Shown: positions 8,325-16,622 of the stretch, piece by piece
Position numbering within the stretch: position 1 is the stretch's first letter
How the letters are laid out: the number at the start of each line of letters is the position of its first letter
Source of the DNA: Chthonobacter albigriseus
GTDB lineage: Bacteria > Pseudomonadota > Alphaproteobacteria > Rhizobiales > Pleomorphomonadaceae
Length of the DNA stretch: 64,000 bases
Reading direction: 5' to 3'
NCBI RefSeq assembly: GCF_013839445.1
Contig: NZ_JACDIT010000001.1
Span: forward strand, 1,591,935 to 1,655,934
Made by a program: the position numbers and the translations under genes
The notes under the pieces: model-generated
Database searches by the model: none
Told to the model about the DNA's origin: nothing
The model's input: the letters and a program-made list of their open reading frames with translations, nothing else

Positions 8325-8810
8325 CTAGAAGGCGGTGAACTCGGGTGACTGCGCCCACTCCCTGAGGACGACGAGCGCCTCCTCCCGGAGCATCGGCTCG
8401 GCCTTCAGAAGGGCGCGGTCGTGCACGTCGTGCCGCACCAGGGTGGTCAGCGGCTCCAGGTCGAAACCGCAGACCTCCTCGGCGTCCTTCAGCGTGCTGG
8501 CGTAGTACATCTTGGTGATGCGGGCCCAGAACATCGCCGCGACGCAGAGCTCGCACGGCTGGCACGAGGTGTAGAGTTCGCAGCCGGAGAGATCCCACGT
8601 ACCGAGCTTGCGGCCGGCATCGCGGATCGCCTCCACCTCGCCGTGGGAGGTCGGGTCGTGGTTCTCCACCACCCGGTTGACGCCTTCGCCGACGATCTCG
8701 CCGTCCTTGACGATGACGCAGCCGAACGGCGCAGCCTTGCTCGCCCGCATCTCGTCGCGGCTGATCTCGATCGCGCGGCGCATGAACTTGAGCTTGTCGG
8801 CCTCTGCCAT
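8325..8810 (-). CDS. GuaD-like nucleobase deaminase (CDA fold)
   Basis: This 161-residue zinc deaminase of the cytidine-deaminase fold closely resembles bacterial guanine deaminase GuaD. The core PFGCVIVKDGEIVGEG leads to NHDPTSHGEVEAI (zinc H56, catalytic E58; the usual HAE is HGE here), then YTSCQPCELC (zinc C86 and C89) and FWARITKMYYA. Guanine to xanthine plus ammonia is the family reaction, but related members act on other purines. The ATG at 8808-8810 has GGAG 8 bases upstream; in-frame ATGs at 8825 and 8864 would lengthen it but lack a Shine-Dalgarno sequence, and the 8864 start would lie inside the probable sigma-54 promoter. It is first in the leftward operon that includes the ABC transporter and two amidohydrolases. 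Confidence 0.85.
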   Translation of the reverse strand: MAEADKLKFMRRAIEISRDEMRASKAAPFGCVIVKDGEIVGEGVNRVVENHDPTSHGEVEAIRDAGRKLGTWDLSGCELYTSCQPCELCVAAMFWARITKMYYASTLKDAEEVCGFDLEPLTTLVRHDVHDRALLKAEPMLREEALVVLREWAQSPEFTAF

Positions 8811-8844
8811 CTCTGTCGCTCCCATGAGTATCGACGAAGGATCT

Positions 8845-8860
8845 AGCAGAAAGCATGCCA
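8845..8860 (-). promoter_or_regulatory. Sigma-54-type promoter for the deaminase/ABC operon
   Basis: Read leftward, the sequence is TGGCATGCTTTCTGCT. It has GG and GC exactly 12 bases apart and matches the -24/-12 consensus TGGCAC-G-N4-TTGCW at all but two positions. It lies 35 bases before the ATG at 8810. The core GGCATGCTTTCTGCTAGA recurs upstream of the creatininase gene. Transcription would need RpoN and an enhancer-binding activator such as NtrC. Confidence 0.6.
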
Positions 8861-9152
8861 GCAACCCCCCGCTGAAAAGCCCGCGGGGTGCAAGTTCAAT
8901 GAAGTCTTCAAATGGCTCGATTAAGTAAAGCTATGCATTCGGGCGCCGTCGGTCCGGCAAGCCCGCCCAGGACGGTCCTGAAAAGGAGATTTCAGCAAAT
9001 TCGCTGATCCGAAAGCCGTTTTTCTGCCTCCGCGTCCCTCCCACAGCGCTTGCGCATCCCGCAGGGGACCGGCCGCGGTTCGTTCAGGACTGTACTGATG
9101 CCTATTCCATGAGCAGTCCGTTGCGTGCCCCCGGCTCCGCGCAGGGGAAGGA
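8861..9152. other. Non-coding interval upstream of the sigma-54 promoter
   Basis: I see no credible gene in this stretch between the deaminase and creatininase genes. It holds two dyads that could bind an activator of the sigma-54 promoter: TGAAGTCTTCA at 8900-8910 (about 40 bases before the -24 element) and CTGAAA-N6-TTTCAG at 8978-8995. A single GGTGCA half-site at 8887-8892 is present, but a full NtrC dyad is not. The region is locally richer in A and T (about 8891-8940) than its surroundings, as expected for a control region. Confidence 0.35.
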
Positions 9153-9186
9153 TCGCCCGTTGATGCTGTCCGTGACCAACGGGCGA
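9153..9186 (-). terminator. Stem-loop after the creatininase gene
   Basis: TCGCCCGTTG (9153-9162) and CAACGGGCGA (9177-9186) form a perfect 10-bp stem with a 14-base loop. It begins 7 bases after the creatininase stop codon on the leftward transcript. It is followed by TCCTTCCCC rather than a pure U-run, so it is a weak intrinsic terminator or a 3' stabiliser. It separates the creatininase transcript from the deaminase operon. Confidence 0.55.
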
Positions 9187-9192
9187 CCTGAA

Positions 9193-9963
9193 TCAGAGGC
9201 CGAATGCCTTCAGTATGGCCGGCGGGATCAGCGCTGCATATTCTTTCATCATTCGCTCACCCTTCTCCACGCTGGCCGAACCGGCCGGCGACAGCGCGCC
9301 CGACGGCGGGATCGCCTCCAGGTCGGCCGGGTAGATGTCGTAGGGCGGGAAGTTGGCCAGCCGTTCCTCGCGGACGCGGGAGAGATCGACCATGCCCGGA
9401 TGCAGCGACATCATCAGCGACGTCTCGAACACCGCGGCGTGCTCCAGGGCCCAGCCCGGGAAGCCGTCCGGGAAGACGATCTTCAGCGTCTCCTCCGACG
9501 TGAACTCGTAGTAGTCGAGCTTCAGGATGGTCATGTCGGTGATGCCTTCGAGCTTCAGCTCGCGCATCGCCACGTCCACACCCTCCGCCAGGAACGGGCC
9601 GTTCTCCATGTGGCCGTTCATCAGCACCAGCCGCCGCACGCCGTGGCGGGCGAACTCCACGATCATGTCGCGGACGAGATGAATGAGCGTCACACCCGAC
9701 AGGCTGGTGGTGCCGATGTAGTGGTTGCCGCCGCCCGACTTCGGCTGCGACCGGGCGCCGTAGTTCACCGCCGGCGCGACGATCGCGTCGATCTGCTCGG
9801 CGACCGCCCGGGAGACTGCCGTTGGCAGCAGCGAGTCCGTGCCGAGGCACATGTGATAGCCGTGCTGCTCGGTCGAGCCGAAAGGCACCAGGACGATTGC
9901 GCCCTTTTCCACCCGGCTCTTGTAGTCCGGCCAGGTCATCTCACCCATCATCACCGTGTTCAT
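9193..9963 (-). CDS. Creatininase-family amidohydrolase
   Basis: This 256-residue protein has the metal ligands of Pseudomonas creatinine amidohydrolase at a constant offset of two: E32, H34 (GSTEQHG), D43 (GTDSLL), H118 and E120 (NGHMEN). It would open a lactam or cyclic amide; creatinine to creatine is the type reaction. The family also contains FAPy deformylase and peptide-processing members, so the substrate is not settled. GHMENG and the downstream AVFETSLMM match the family core. It has its own sigma-54-type promoter at 10002-10017 and lies beside deaminases and an N-solute transporter, which fits a nitrogen-acquisition role. Confidence 0.85.
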   Translation of the reverse strand: MNTVMMGEMTWPDYKSRVEKGAIVLVPFGSTEQHGYHMCLGTDSLLPTAVSRAVAEQIDAIVAPAVNYGARSQPKSGGGNHYIGTTSLSGVTLIHLVRDMIVEFARHGVRRLVLMNGHMENGPFLAEGVDVAMRELKLEGITDMTILKLDYYEFTSEETLKIVFPDGFPGWALEHAAVFETSLMMSLHPGMVDLSRVREERLANFPPYDIYPADLEAIPPSGALSPAGSASVEKGERMMKEYAALIPPAILKAFGL

Positions 9964-10001
9964 ATCCCACCCGTCGGTTTCTTGTTGCGGCCGGTGCCTC
10001 T

Positions 10002-10017
10002 AGCAGAAAGCATGCCG
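10002..10017 (-). promoter_or_regulatory. Sigma-54-type promoter for the creatininase gene
   Basis: Read leftward, the sequence is CGGCATGCTTTCTGCT. The GG and GC pairs are 12 bases apart. The 18 bases covering 9999-10016 are identical to those at 8842-8859, upstream of the GuaD-like gene. The site lies 39 bases before the creatininase ATG, so the predicted leader is about 25-30 bases. The surroundings outside the 18-mer are unrelated, which argues for functional conservation rather than a recent duplication. Confidence 0.6.
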
Positions 10018-10040
10018 CATAGCCGATGGGCGGATTCCGG

Positions 10041-12374
10041 TCAGCGGACGAGGCGGAAGGTTGCTTCGTGCACGCCGGGCCCGAGCCGGATCCGCAGGCC
10101 CGCGGGATCGGCGTCGCCCGAAAGCGGAATACCGGCGAGCATCACGTCCCTGGTGCCCGGGCCGGGCACGAGCGTCGCCCTTGCGCCGGGCGGTACTTCC
10201 GCCCGATAGCGGACGAGGTCGCCCTCCACCGACCAATCCACCCCGATGCGACCCGCGACGGTATCCCGCCGCGCCTTGAGCGGCGACAGCGCGGGAATGA
10301 CCACCGGTTCCAGCAGGATGTGTCTGTAGCCCGGTTCGGTCTCGTCGGGGCGGATGCCTGCCGCGGCTTCGAACAGCCACTGACAGACCGCGCCATAGGC
10401 ATAGTGGTTGTAGGAGTTCATCGAGGGCTCGTATGGCGTTCCGTCCGGCCCCATCGCGTCCCAACGCTCCCAGATCGTGGTCGCGCCCATCCGCACCTGG
10501 TAGAGCCAACCGGGCACCTCCTCCTGCAGCAGGACAGCGGCCGCAAGATCCGCTTCCCCCGCCTTGACGAGGGCCGGCAGCAGCGCCGGCGTGCCGATGA
10601 AGCCGGTGCCGATCCGCCCGCCCGCCCGCGCGATGCTCGCCTTGAAGCAGGCGATCGTGCGCGGCAGGAGGCCCGGCGGGATCAGGTCATGGAGGATCGC
10701 AAGCGCGTAGGAGGTCTGGTCGTCGTAGATGAGCCGCCCGGACGGCTCCATGAAGGTGCGTTGGAAGGCAGCGCGCACCGTTTCCGCAAGGGCGGTCATC
10801 CGGCCGGCGACGTCGCCCGCGCCGACCACCGCGGCAGCCTTGGCCGTCAGGGTGGCGGAGATGAAGAGATAGATCGTCGCCGCTGCGTCCGTGCCGATGG
10901 TCGGCAGCGGATGGTCGGCCGTCCCGGCCGGCTGCAGCCAGTCGCCGAAGGTGAAGCCTCGGTCGTGCCAGCCCGGCGGCGGGCGGACGATCGGCCCATC
11001 GCTGATGCCGTGGACGAAGTCGACCCAGCGCACCATCGCCGGCAGCGCCTCCTCCAGGATCGCGCGATCCCCGTACTGGAGATAGAGCGTCCAGGGCACC
11101 ACGGTGATCGCATCGCCCCAACCGGTGCTCCCGGCGAAGTTCGGCAGGTGCTCGGGGTGAAGCCGGGTCGGATCGGGCACCACGTGCGGGATCGCGCCGT
11201 CGGCGCGTTGGTCGGCCATCACGTCGCGCAGCCACTTGGCGAGGAAGGCATGGCAGTCGAACAGGTGGCAGGCGGCCCCCGCGAAAACCTGGGCATCGCC
11301 GGTCCAGCCCAGCCGCTCGTCGCGCTGCGGACAGTCGGTCGGCACCTCGATGAAGTTCGACCACTGCGACCAGAGGGTGTTCTCGACCAGCCGGTTGACG
11401 AGGGGATGGCCGGTGACCAGTTCGCCCGCGGGTTCCCCGAGCGAGGAGAAGGGAACGAACCGGATCGCCGTGACCTCCGCCCGCCCGCGGATGGTGACCC
11501 GGGCATAGCGGAAGCCCTGGAAGGTGAAAAACGGCCGATAGTGTTCCTCCCCTTCGCCCTTCAGCACGTACTCCACCCGGCTCTCCGCCGAACGGAAGTT
11601 CGCGTTGTCCAGGTCGCCCCCGGCGGTCAGGATCTCCGCGTGCTCGACCACGATCCGGGCGCCTGCCTTCCCGCGCACCGAGAAGGCCACCGTCCCCGAC
11701 GCGTTCTGGCCGAAGTCGTGGATGGTGGACCGGCGGGAGACCGGCCAGGACCGCACCGGGTCGAGCGCAGAAAGGTCGCGCACCGGCCGGGCCTCCTGAC
11801 GCACCAGCACCGACGGATCGAAGGCGATGGCCGCCGTCCCCGCGGATTCAACCAGCCGCTCGCGCCGCGCGTCGTAGACCTCGCCGAAGTAGATCCCGGA
11901 TTTCAGCACGGGCAGCAGGCCGCTGCGCCATGTCGGATCGGTCGCGACCAGAAGGGCGCCCTCTCCGTTACGGATCTCCGCGATGGCGGCGATGTGCTCG
12001 CCCCACGTGTTCAGGATCGCCACCGGCTGCCACATCATCTGAGAACGGAACCAGCCGTCCGCCAGCCAGATCTCGATACGGTTGTCGCCGGGCAGGAGGT
12101 GGTCGGCGACCGCGTAGGTCTGGAAGCTCAGGCGCTTGTCATAGGCCGTCCAGCCGGGTGTGAGCAGGTCGTCGCCCACGCGCTTTCCGTTGATGAAGCA
12201 GCGATAGAGGCCGTGCGCGCTGATCCGCAGCACCTCCGAGCCGACCACCGACGGCAGCCGGAACCGCTGCGAAACGAAGCTCGCCGCCGTGCCGACGCCC
12301 CGGTCGGAAAGCGGCCGGATCATATCGGCCACCCAGGCTGATGCCGGCCGGCTCGGAGCAGCTGGAAAACTCAT
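10041..12374 (-). CDS. Alpha-L-rhamnosidase (GH78)
   Basis: This 777-residue glycoside hydrolase probably releases terminal L-rhamnose from plant or microbial glycosides. The N-terminal jelly-roll domain contains YRCFINGKRVGDDLLTPGWT (about 57-76). The concanavalin-like domain follows (HDFGQNASGTVAF, about 219-231), then the six-hairpin catalytic domain with PTDCPQRDERLGWTGDAQ (345-362; acidic residues D347, D352, E353, D360) and ATTIWERWDAMG further on. No signal peptide is evident, so it would act in the cytosol on imported glycosides. The ATG at 12374 is preceded by GGGAGG at a rather long spacing. It is last in the leftward GntR-TRAP-dehydrogenase unit and 107 bp from the dehydrogenase. 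Confidence 0.85.
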   Translation of the reverse strand: MSFPAAPSRPASAWVADMIRPLSDRGVGTAASFVSQRFRLPSVVGSEVLRISAHGLYRCFINGKRVGDDLLTPGWTAYDKRLSFQTYAVADHLLPGDNRIEIWLADGWFRSQMMWQPVAILNTWGEHIAAIAEIRNGEGALLVATDPTWRSGLLPVLKSGIYFGEVYDARRERLVESAGTAAIAFDPSVLVRQEARPVRDLSALDPVRSWPVSRRSTIHDFGQNASGTVAFSVRGKAGARIVVEHAEILTAGGDLDNANFRSAESRVEYVLKGEGEEHYRPFFTFQGFRYARVTIRGRAEVTAIRFVPFSSLGEPAGELVTGHPLVNRLVENTLWSQWSNFIEVPTDCPQRDERLGWTGDAQVFAGAACHLFDCHAFLAKWLRDVMADQRADGAIPHVVPDPTRLHPEHLPNFAGSTGWGDAITVVPWTLYLQYGDRAILEEALPAMVRWVDFVHGISDGPIVRPPPGWHDRGFTFGDWLQPAGTADHPLPTIGTDAAATIYLFISATLTAKAAAVVGAGDVAGRMTALAETVRAAFQRTFMEPSGRLIYDDQTSYALAILHDLIPPGLLPRTIACFKASIARAGGRIGTGFIGTPALLPALVKAGEADLAAAVLLQEEVPGWLYQVRMGATTIWERWDAMGPDGTPYEPSMNSYNHYAYGAVCQWLFEAAAGIRPDETEPGYRHILLEPVVIPALSPLKARRDTVAGRIGVDWSVEGDLVRYRAEVPPGARATLVPGPGTRDVMLAGIPLSGDADPAGLRIRLGPGVHEATFRLVR

Positions 12375-12481
12375 GACCCGACAAACCTCCCGGGCGAAAC
12401 GCGAGCCCGCTGCCGGTAGGGATAGCGAATCTTTCCAAACAAAGTTCGCAGGGACGCGGCGAAATGCGGTTCGCGTGCCGA

Positions 12482-13507
12482 TCAGGCGTCGAAGGCGAGC
12501 TGGACTTTGAGGGTCTGTTCGGGCCGGTTCTCCAGGAGATCGAAGGCCGCGTGGGCTTCGCCGGCCGGGAAGGTCTGGGTGACTAGCCCTTCCGCGTCGA
12601 GCCGGCCTGCGGCGAGCCATTCCACGACCTGACGGATCAGCCGCGCGTTCAGCCGCGATCCGTGGATCGCAAGCTCCTTCGCTACCACCGCCTGCTGCAC
12701 CAGGGCCGAAGGCTCGGCGGAAAAGCCGAGCAGCCCGATCCGTCCGGCCGGCGCCGCGACACGGACCGCCTCCGAAAGCAGGCTCGGAATTCCGGCGCCG
12801 TCGATCACAAGGCTCGGACCCAGCCCTTCGCCTTCCCCGGCGACAGCCTCCGGCACCGGTTCGCTCGGCGAATGGATCACCCGCTCGGCCCCGAGGGCGG
12901 CGGCGCGGTCGAGCCGCGACCGGTCGATGTCGGCCACGATCACCCGCGCGCCCTTCATGCGCGCGACGAGCATCACGGTGAGGCCGACCGTGCCCGCCCC
13001 ATAGACGAGAACCGTGTCGTCCGGACCGCACCCCGTGTTGGCGAGCACGTTGGCGGCGATGGAGAAGGGCTCCGCCATGGCCGCCGCCGCAAAGGAGAGA
13101 CTCTCCGGCACTCGCACCGCATTGCCCGCCGGCAGCGTGACGTGGCTGCGGAAGCCGCCGTCCCTGTGCACGCCGAACACCTGGAGGTTGGCGCAGACGT
13201 TGGGACGCCCGATCCGGCACGGCCGGCAATGGCCGCAGGCCACCACCGGATCGGCGACAACGGGATCGCCCGCCGCGAGCCCCTCGACGCCCTCACCGAC
13301 CGCCTCGACCACACCCGCGAACTCGTGGCCGATGATCCGCGGATAGACGGCGAAGGGATTGGAGCCGTGCAGGATGTGGATGTCCGAACCGCAGATGCCG
13401 CCCCGCACCACCCGCATCAGCACCGCGCCTGGGCCGGGCTCTTCGATCGGAGCTTCCCCGACGACGAGCTCGCCTGGCCGGCGCACCGAGATGGCGAGCC
13501 CTGTCAC
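12482..13507 (-). CDS. Zinc-dependent dehydrogenase (sorbitol/L-galactonate DH, MDR family)
   Basis: This 341-residue medium-chain dehydrogenase would oxidise a secondary alcohol of a sugar, polyol or aldonate using NAD(P). It has GGICGSDIH (catalytic zinc Cys), IIGHEFAGVV, the four-Cys structural zinc lobe CGHCRPCRIGRPNVC, and a Rossmann motif VYGAGTVGL (about residue 170). It starts at the GTG 13505-13507, which overlaps the DctM stop codon (GTGA), so it is translationally coupled to the TRAP transporter. The next gene is an alpha-L-rhamnosidase. Together these suggest use of a rhamnose-containing glycoside or related sugar acid. The exact substrate is an inference. Confidence 0.82.
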   Translation of the reverse strand: MTGLAISVRRPGELVVGEAPIEEPGPGAVLMRVVRGGICGSDIHILHGSNPFAVYPRIIGHEFAGVVEAVGEGVEGLAAGDPVVADPVVACGHCRPCRIGRPNVCANLQVFGVHRDGGFRSHVTLPAGNAVRVPESLSFAAAAMAEPFSIAANVLANTGCGPDDTVLVYGAGTVGLTVMLVARMKGARVIVADIDRSRLDRAAALGAERVIHSPSEPVPEAVAGEGEGLGPSLVIDGAGIPSLLSEAVRVAAPAGRIGLLGFSAEPSALVQQAVVAKELAIHGSRLNARLIRQVVEWLAAGRLDAEGLVTQTFPAGEAHAAFDLLENRPEQTLKVQLAFDA

Positions 13508-14910
13508 TTGATCAGCCCCATCGCGGTGGGCAGCCACAGGCTGACAGCCGGCACGAAGGTGATGATGAGGAGCGCCACGAACAGCGGCACCAGCCACGGC
13601 AGGATCGCCATGGTGGTGCGTTCCACCGAGAGCTTGGCGACCCGCGACAGCACGAACAGCACCATGCCGAGCGGCGGATGCAGCAGCCCGATCATCAGGT
13701 TGAGGGTCATGATCAGGCCGAACTGCACCGGGTCGATCCCGAGCTTCAGGACGATCGGCAGCAGGATCGGCACCAGGATGGTGATCGCCGCGATGGTGTC
13801 GAGGAAGCATCCCACGAACAGCATCAGGAGGTTCACCAGGATCAGGAACACCCACTTGTTGTCGGTCAGCGAGAAGATGAAGTCGGAGAGCAGCTGCGCG
13901 GCCTGGCTGACCGTCAGGAGCCAGGCGAAGATCGACGCCGCGGTGACGATGAAGAGCACCGACGCCGTCGTCTCGATGGTGTCGAAGCCGGCCTTGGCGA
14001 GCGAGCGGAAGGTCATCGAGCGGTAGCGCACCAGTCCCAGGAACAGCGACCAGATCACCGCCGCAACCGCCGCCTCGGTCGGCGTGAACCAGCCGAGCGT
14101 CATGCCGCCGATCAGGATGATTGGCGTCATCAGCGCCATCACGGCGGAGAAGTCGAAGGTCCAGTCGAGCGCGATGAGAGCGATGAGGGCAAGCCCGACG
14201 GCAAGGTTGACCGAGAGCCCGGCGGCGACAAAGAGATAGACCGCGACCGGGAAGGCCAGCACCACGCCGATCTCGACGGAGGCGGCCAGGAGCTTGCGCA
14301 TCTCGAACGGCGCATCCGATCCCCAACCCCGTCGGTAGGCGAACACCGCGACCGTCCCCATCATCAGGAAGGTCATCACCAGTCCCGGCAGGATGCCGGC
14401 CATGAACAGGGCCCCGATCGAAACGTTGGCCATCATCCCGTAGATGACGAAGGGCAGCGACGGCGGGAAGATCGGCCCGAGCGTCGCCGACGCCGCGGTG
14501 ACGCCAACCGCCGCCTCGACCGGATAGCCGTGGTCCTTCATCGCCTTGATCTCGATGGTGCCGATGCCGGCGGCGTCGGCGAGCGCCGTCCCGGACATGC
14601 CGGAGAAGATCACCGAGCCCACGATGTTGACCTGCGCGAGCCCGCCTTTCATCCAGCCGACGAGGGCGACGGCGAAGGCGTAGATCCGGCCGGTGACGCC
14701 GGCGATGTTCATCAGGTTGCCGGCCAGGATGAAGAACGGCACCGCGAGCAGCGGAAAGCTCTCCACGCCGGCGATCATCCGCTGGGCGACGATGATGTCC
14801 GGCGCCGCCCCGTAGATGACGAGATAGAGCACCGAGGCGACAGCCATCGCGATGGCGACGGGAACCCCGATGAGCATGAAGACGAGGAAGGATCCGATGA
14901 GCAGCAGCAT
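13504..14910 (-). CDS. TRAP transporter large permease (DctM)
   Basis: This 468-residue, strongly hydrophobic protein has about twelve membrane segments and is the transport subunit of a Na+-driven TRAP importer. DctM features include VPFFILAGNLMNIAGVT, SGMSGTALADAAGIG, FPPSLPFVIYG and the repeat-like GGMTLGWFTPTEAAVAA (about 285-301). It is longer than the usual 425-430 residues because of an extended central loop around 180-240. It begins three bases after dctQ and overlaps the dehydrogenase start. Confidence 0.9.
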   Translation of the reverse strand: MLLLIGSFLVFMLIGVPVAIAMAVASVLYLVIYGAAPDIIVAQRMIAGVESFPLLAVPFFILAGNLMNIAGVTGRIYAFAVALVGWMKGGLAQVNIVGSVIFSGMSGTALADAAGIGTIEIKAMKDHGYPVEAAVGVTAASATLGPIFPPSLPFVIYGMMANVSIGALFMAGILPGLVMTFLMMGTVAVFAYRRGWGSDAPFEMRKLLAASVEIGVVLAFPVAVYLFVAAGLSVNLAVGLALIALIALDWTFDFSAVMALMTPIILIGGMTLGWFTPTEAAVAAVIWSLFLGLVRYRSMTFRSLAKAGFDTIETTASVLFIVTAASIFAWLLTVSQAAQLLSDFIFSLTDNKWVFLILVNLLMLFVGCFLDTIAAITILVPILLPIVLKLGIDPVQFGLIMTLNLMIGLLHPPLGMVLFVLSRVAKLSVERTTMAILPWLVPLFVALLIITFVPAVSLWLPTAMGLIK

Positions 14911-14913
14911 GCC

Positions 14914-15486
14914 TCAGCTCCCGATCTGGTCGAAGGCCGCGGGACGCTCGAGCACCGAGTAGCCGCGCCGCATGTTCTGGATGAAGACCTGGATGGACCT
15001 GAGGAGCATCAGCAGGAAGGCCGCGAAGATCGTGTAGAAGATGACGTTGCGCGGCAGATTGACCGTCACCATCCGCTCGCGGTGGACGACCGCGGCGTAG
15101 CGCCAGAACAGGATCGTGGCGTAGATGAAGAAGGCGATCCGGACCACGTCGACGACGATGGCGAGGATCCGCGCCGAGCGGGGCGACAGGTAGTGGTAGA
15201 GCACGTCGACCTGGATGTGCCGCGACTGGCGCACGCACATCACCGCGCCGAGGAACACCACCAGCACCAGGAGGTTGATGGCGATCTCCTCGGTCCAGGC
15301 AAGGCTGTTGTTGAGGATGTAGCGCGTGAAGAACTGCAGGAAGACGCAGAGCGTCATTCCCCAGAACAGCGCCTGGGTCACCCAATCCTCGATCGCATAG
15401 GGCTTGAGGTCGACCGGGGCGGTCTCCTCCTCGAAGACATGCGCCAGTTCTTCCGCCGTGATCGGCGTGTGGATCTCTTCGGCCAT
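14914..15486 (-). CDS. TRAP transporter small permease (DctQ)
   Basis: This 190-residue protein has four membrane spans and the DctQ signature FFTRYILNNSLAWTEEIAIN (about residues 52-71), with VRQSRHIQVDVL after the second span. It bridges the periplasmic binding protein and the DctM channel. The N-terminal 35 residues are polar and acidic, longer than average. No strong Shine-Dalgarno precedes the ATG; the gene follows the dctP stem-loop. Confidence 0.88.
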   Translation of the reverse strand: MAEEIHTPITAEELAHVFEEETAPVDLKPYAIEDWVTQALFWGMTLCVFLQFFTRYILNNSLAWTEEIAINLLVLVVFLGAVMCVRQSRHIQVDVLYHYLSPRSARILAIVVDVVRIAFFIYATILFWRYAAVVHRERMVTVNLPRNVIFYTIFAAFLLMLLRSIQVFIQNMRRGYSVLERPAAFDQIGS

Positions 15487-15516
15487 GGGTGGGAATCCGG
15501 ACGAGGGTGGAAGGGG

Positions 15517-15545
15517 GGACCGGGACGGGCAACGTGTCCCGGTCC
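15517..15545 (-). terminator. Intercistronic stem-loop between dctP and dctQ
   Basis: GGACCGGGAC (15517-15526) and GTCCCGGTCC (15536-15545) form a perfect 10-bp stem with a 9-base loop. It begins about 8 bases after the dctP stop codon. There is no U-run. It is the same arrangement seen after other binding-protein genes in this window. Confidence 0.6.
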
Positions 15546-15553
15546 GGCTCTCG

Positions 15554-16531
15554 TCACTGGATCGCGCGGATCGCTTCCCAGTCGGCCTTGTCGTAGCCGA
15601 ATTCCTCCATCGAGACCTTTTCCATCACGGCCTTCTCGAAGTCGGCCTTGTCAACCTCCGTGACGGTCAGGCCACGGTCCTTGAAGCCCTGCACGAGCGC
15701 AGCTTCGCGCTCCACAATGATCTTCGCGGTGCGGGCGGCTGCCTCCTGCATCACCTCGGTGAAGATCGCCTTTTCCTCGTCGCTGAGCTGGCCCCAGAGA
15801 TTGCTGGACACCACGGTGTTGAGGTGGTCGACGATGTGCCCGGTGAGGGCGATGTACTTCTGCACTTCGAAGAACTTCTTCGCCTCGATGGTGGTGAGCG
15901 GGTTCTCCTGCGCTTCCACGGTGCCGTTCTGCAGGGCGAGGTAGACCTCCGCGAAGGCGATCGGCGCGGTGTTGGCGCCGCAGGCCCGCGGCATGGCGAG
16001 ATAGGCCGGCACGTCGGGCACCCGCATCTTTAGGCCCTGCATGTCGGCGCAGGCCTTGATCTCACGGTTCGACGTGGTCTGCCGCGTGCCGTAGTAGCTG
16101 ACCGCGGTGATGTGATGGCCGGAGGCCTCCTCGTAACCGGCAGCGAGCTTCTTGAAGACGTCGCTCTTGGTGTAGGCGATCAGGTGGTTGGCATCCCGGA
16201 AGATGTAGGGGAAGTAGGTGACGCCGATCGGCGCATACTCGCGCGCGGCGAAGCTCGATCCGGAGATGATGATGTCGACCGTCCCGAGCGTCAGGCCCTG
16301 GTTGATGTCCGCTTCCTTGCCGAGCTGCGAGGCCGGGAACACGTCGATCTTGTAGCGACCGTCCGTGCGCTTGGCGATTTCCTCGGCGGCCCAGACCGAT
16401 TCCGTGTGGAAGGGCTCGGAGGTCTCGTAGACGTGCGCCCATTTGAGGGCCGTCTGCGCGAAGGACGACGTTGCCGAGACGACGACGAGGGCGGCCGCCC
16501 CGACCAGGGCCGCGAGTTTGTTGGTGTGCAT
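15554..16531 (-). CDS. TRAP transporter substrate-binding protein (DctP)
   Basis: This 325-residue periplasmic protein has a Sec signal peptide (MHTNKLAALVGAAALVVVSA to SSFAQ). DctP features include the conserved specificity Arg in LKMRVPDVPAYLAM, GANTAPIAFAEVYLALQNG and TVEAQENPL. The conserved arginine binds a carboxylate, so the solute is probably a sugar acid or other organic acid. The ATG at 16529-16531 has GGGAGG at good spacing; a start 14 codons upstream would spoil the signal peptide. It lies 91 bp after the GntR regulator gene, with a stem-loop between them. Confidence 0.88.
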   Translation of the reverse strand: MHTNKLAALVGAAALVVVSATSSFAQTALKWAHVYETSEPFHTESVWAAEEIAKRTDGRYKIDVFPASQLGKEADINQGLTLGTVDIIISGSSFAAREYAPIGVTYFPYIFRDANHLIAYTKSDVFKKLAAGYEEASGHHITAVSYYGTRQTTSNREIKACADMQGLKMRVPDVPAYLAMPRACGANTAPIAFAEVYLALQNGTVEAQENPLTTIEAKKFFEVQKYIALTGHIVDHLNTVVSSNLWGQLSDEEKAIFTEVMQEAAARTAKIIVEREAALVQGFKDRGLTVTEVDKADFEKAVMEKVSMEEFGYDKADWEAIRAIQ

Positions 16532-16595
16532 AGGCTTTCCTCCCGATGATGTCCCGGCCGGTGGCGCCCCCACGCCCCGGCCTTCGTTTTTCAGA

Positions 16596-16619
16596 CCGCG
16601 TCCGTCACCAGGGACGCGG
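16596..16619 (-). terminator. Stem-loop between gntR and dctP
   Basis: CCGCGTCC (16596-16603) and GGACGCGG (16612-16619) form an 8-bp stem, and the flanking AGACC and GGTCT could extend it across a bulge. It lies 4 bases past the gntR stop codon on the leftward strand. The bases after it on the transcript are TCTGAAAAACG, so it is not a classical terminator. It could lower read-through from gntR into the TRAP genes. Confidence 0.4.
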
Positions 16620-16622
16620 GGT

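Noticed and set aside
8887-8892. GGTGCA as an NtrC binding site
   Set aside because: Only one half of the TGCACC-N5-GGTGCA dyad is present, so it does not support NtrC binding by itself.
10041-13229. Rhamnosidase read as a 1062-residue protein
   Set aside because: The extra N-terminal part is an out-of-frame reading of the dehydrogenase gene; an ATG at 12374 gives the normal N-terminal domain.
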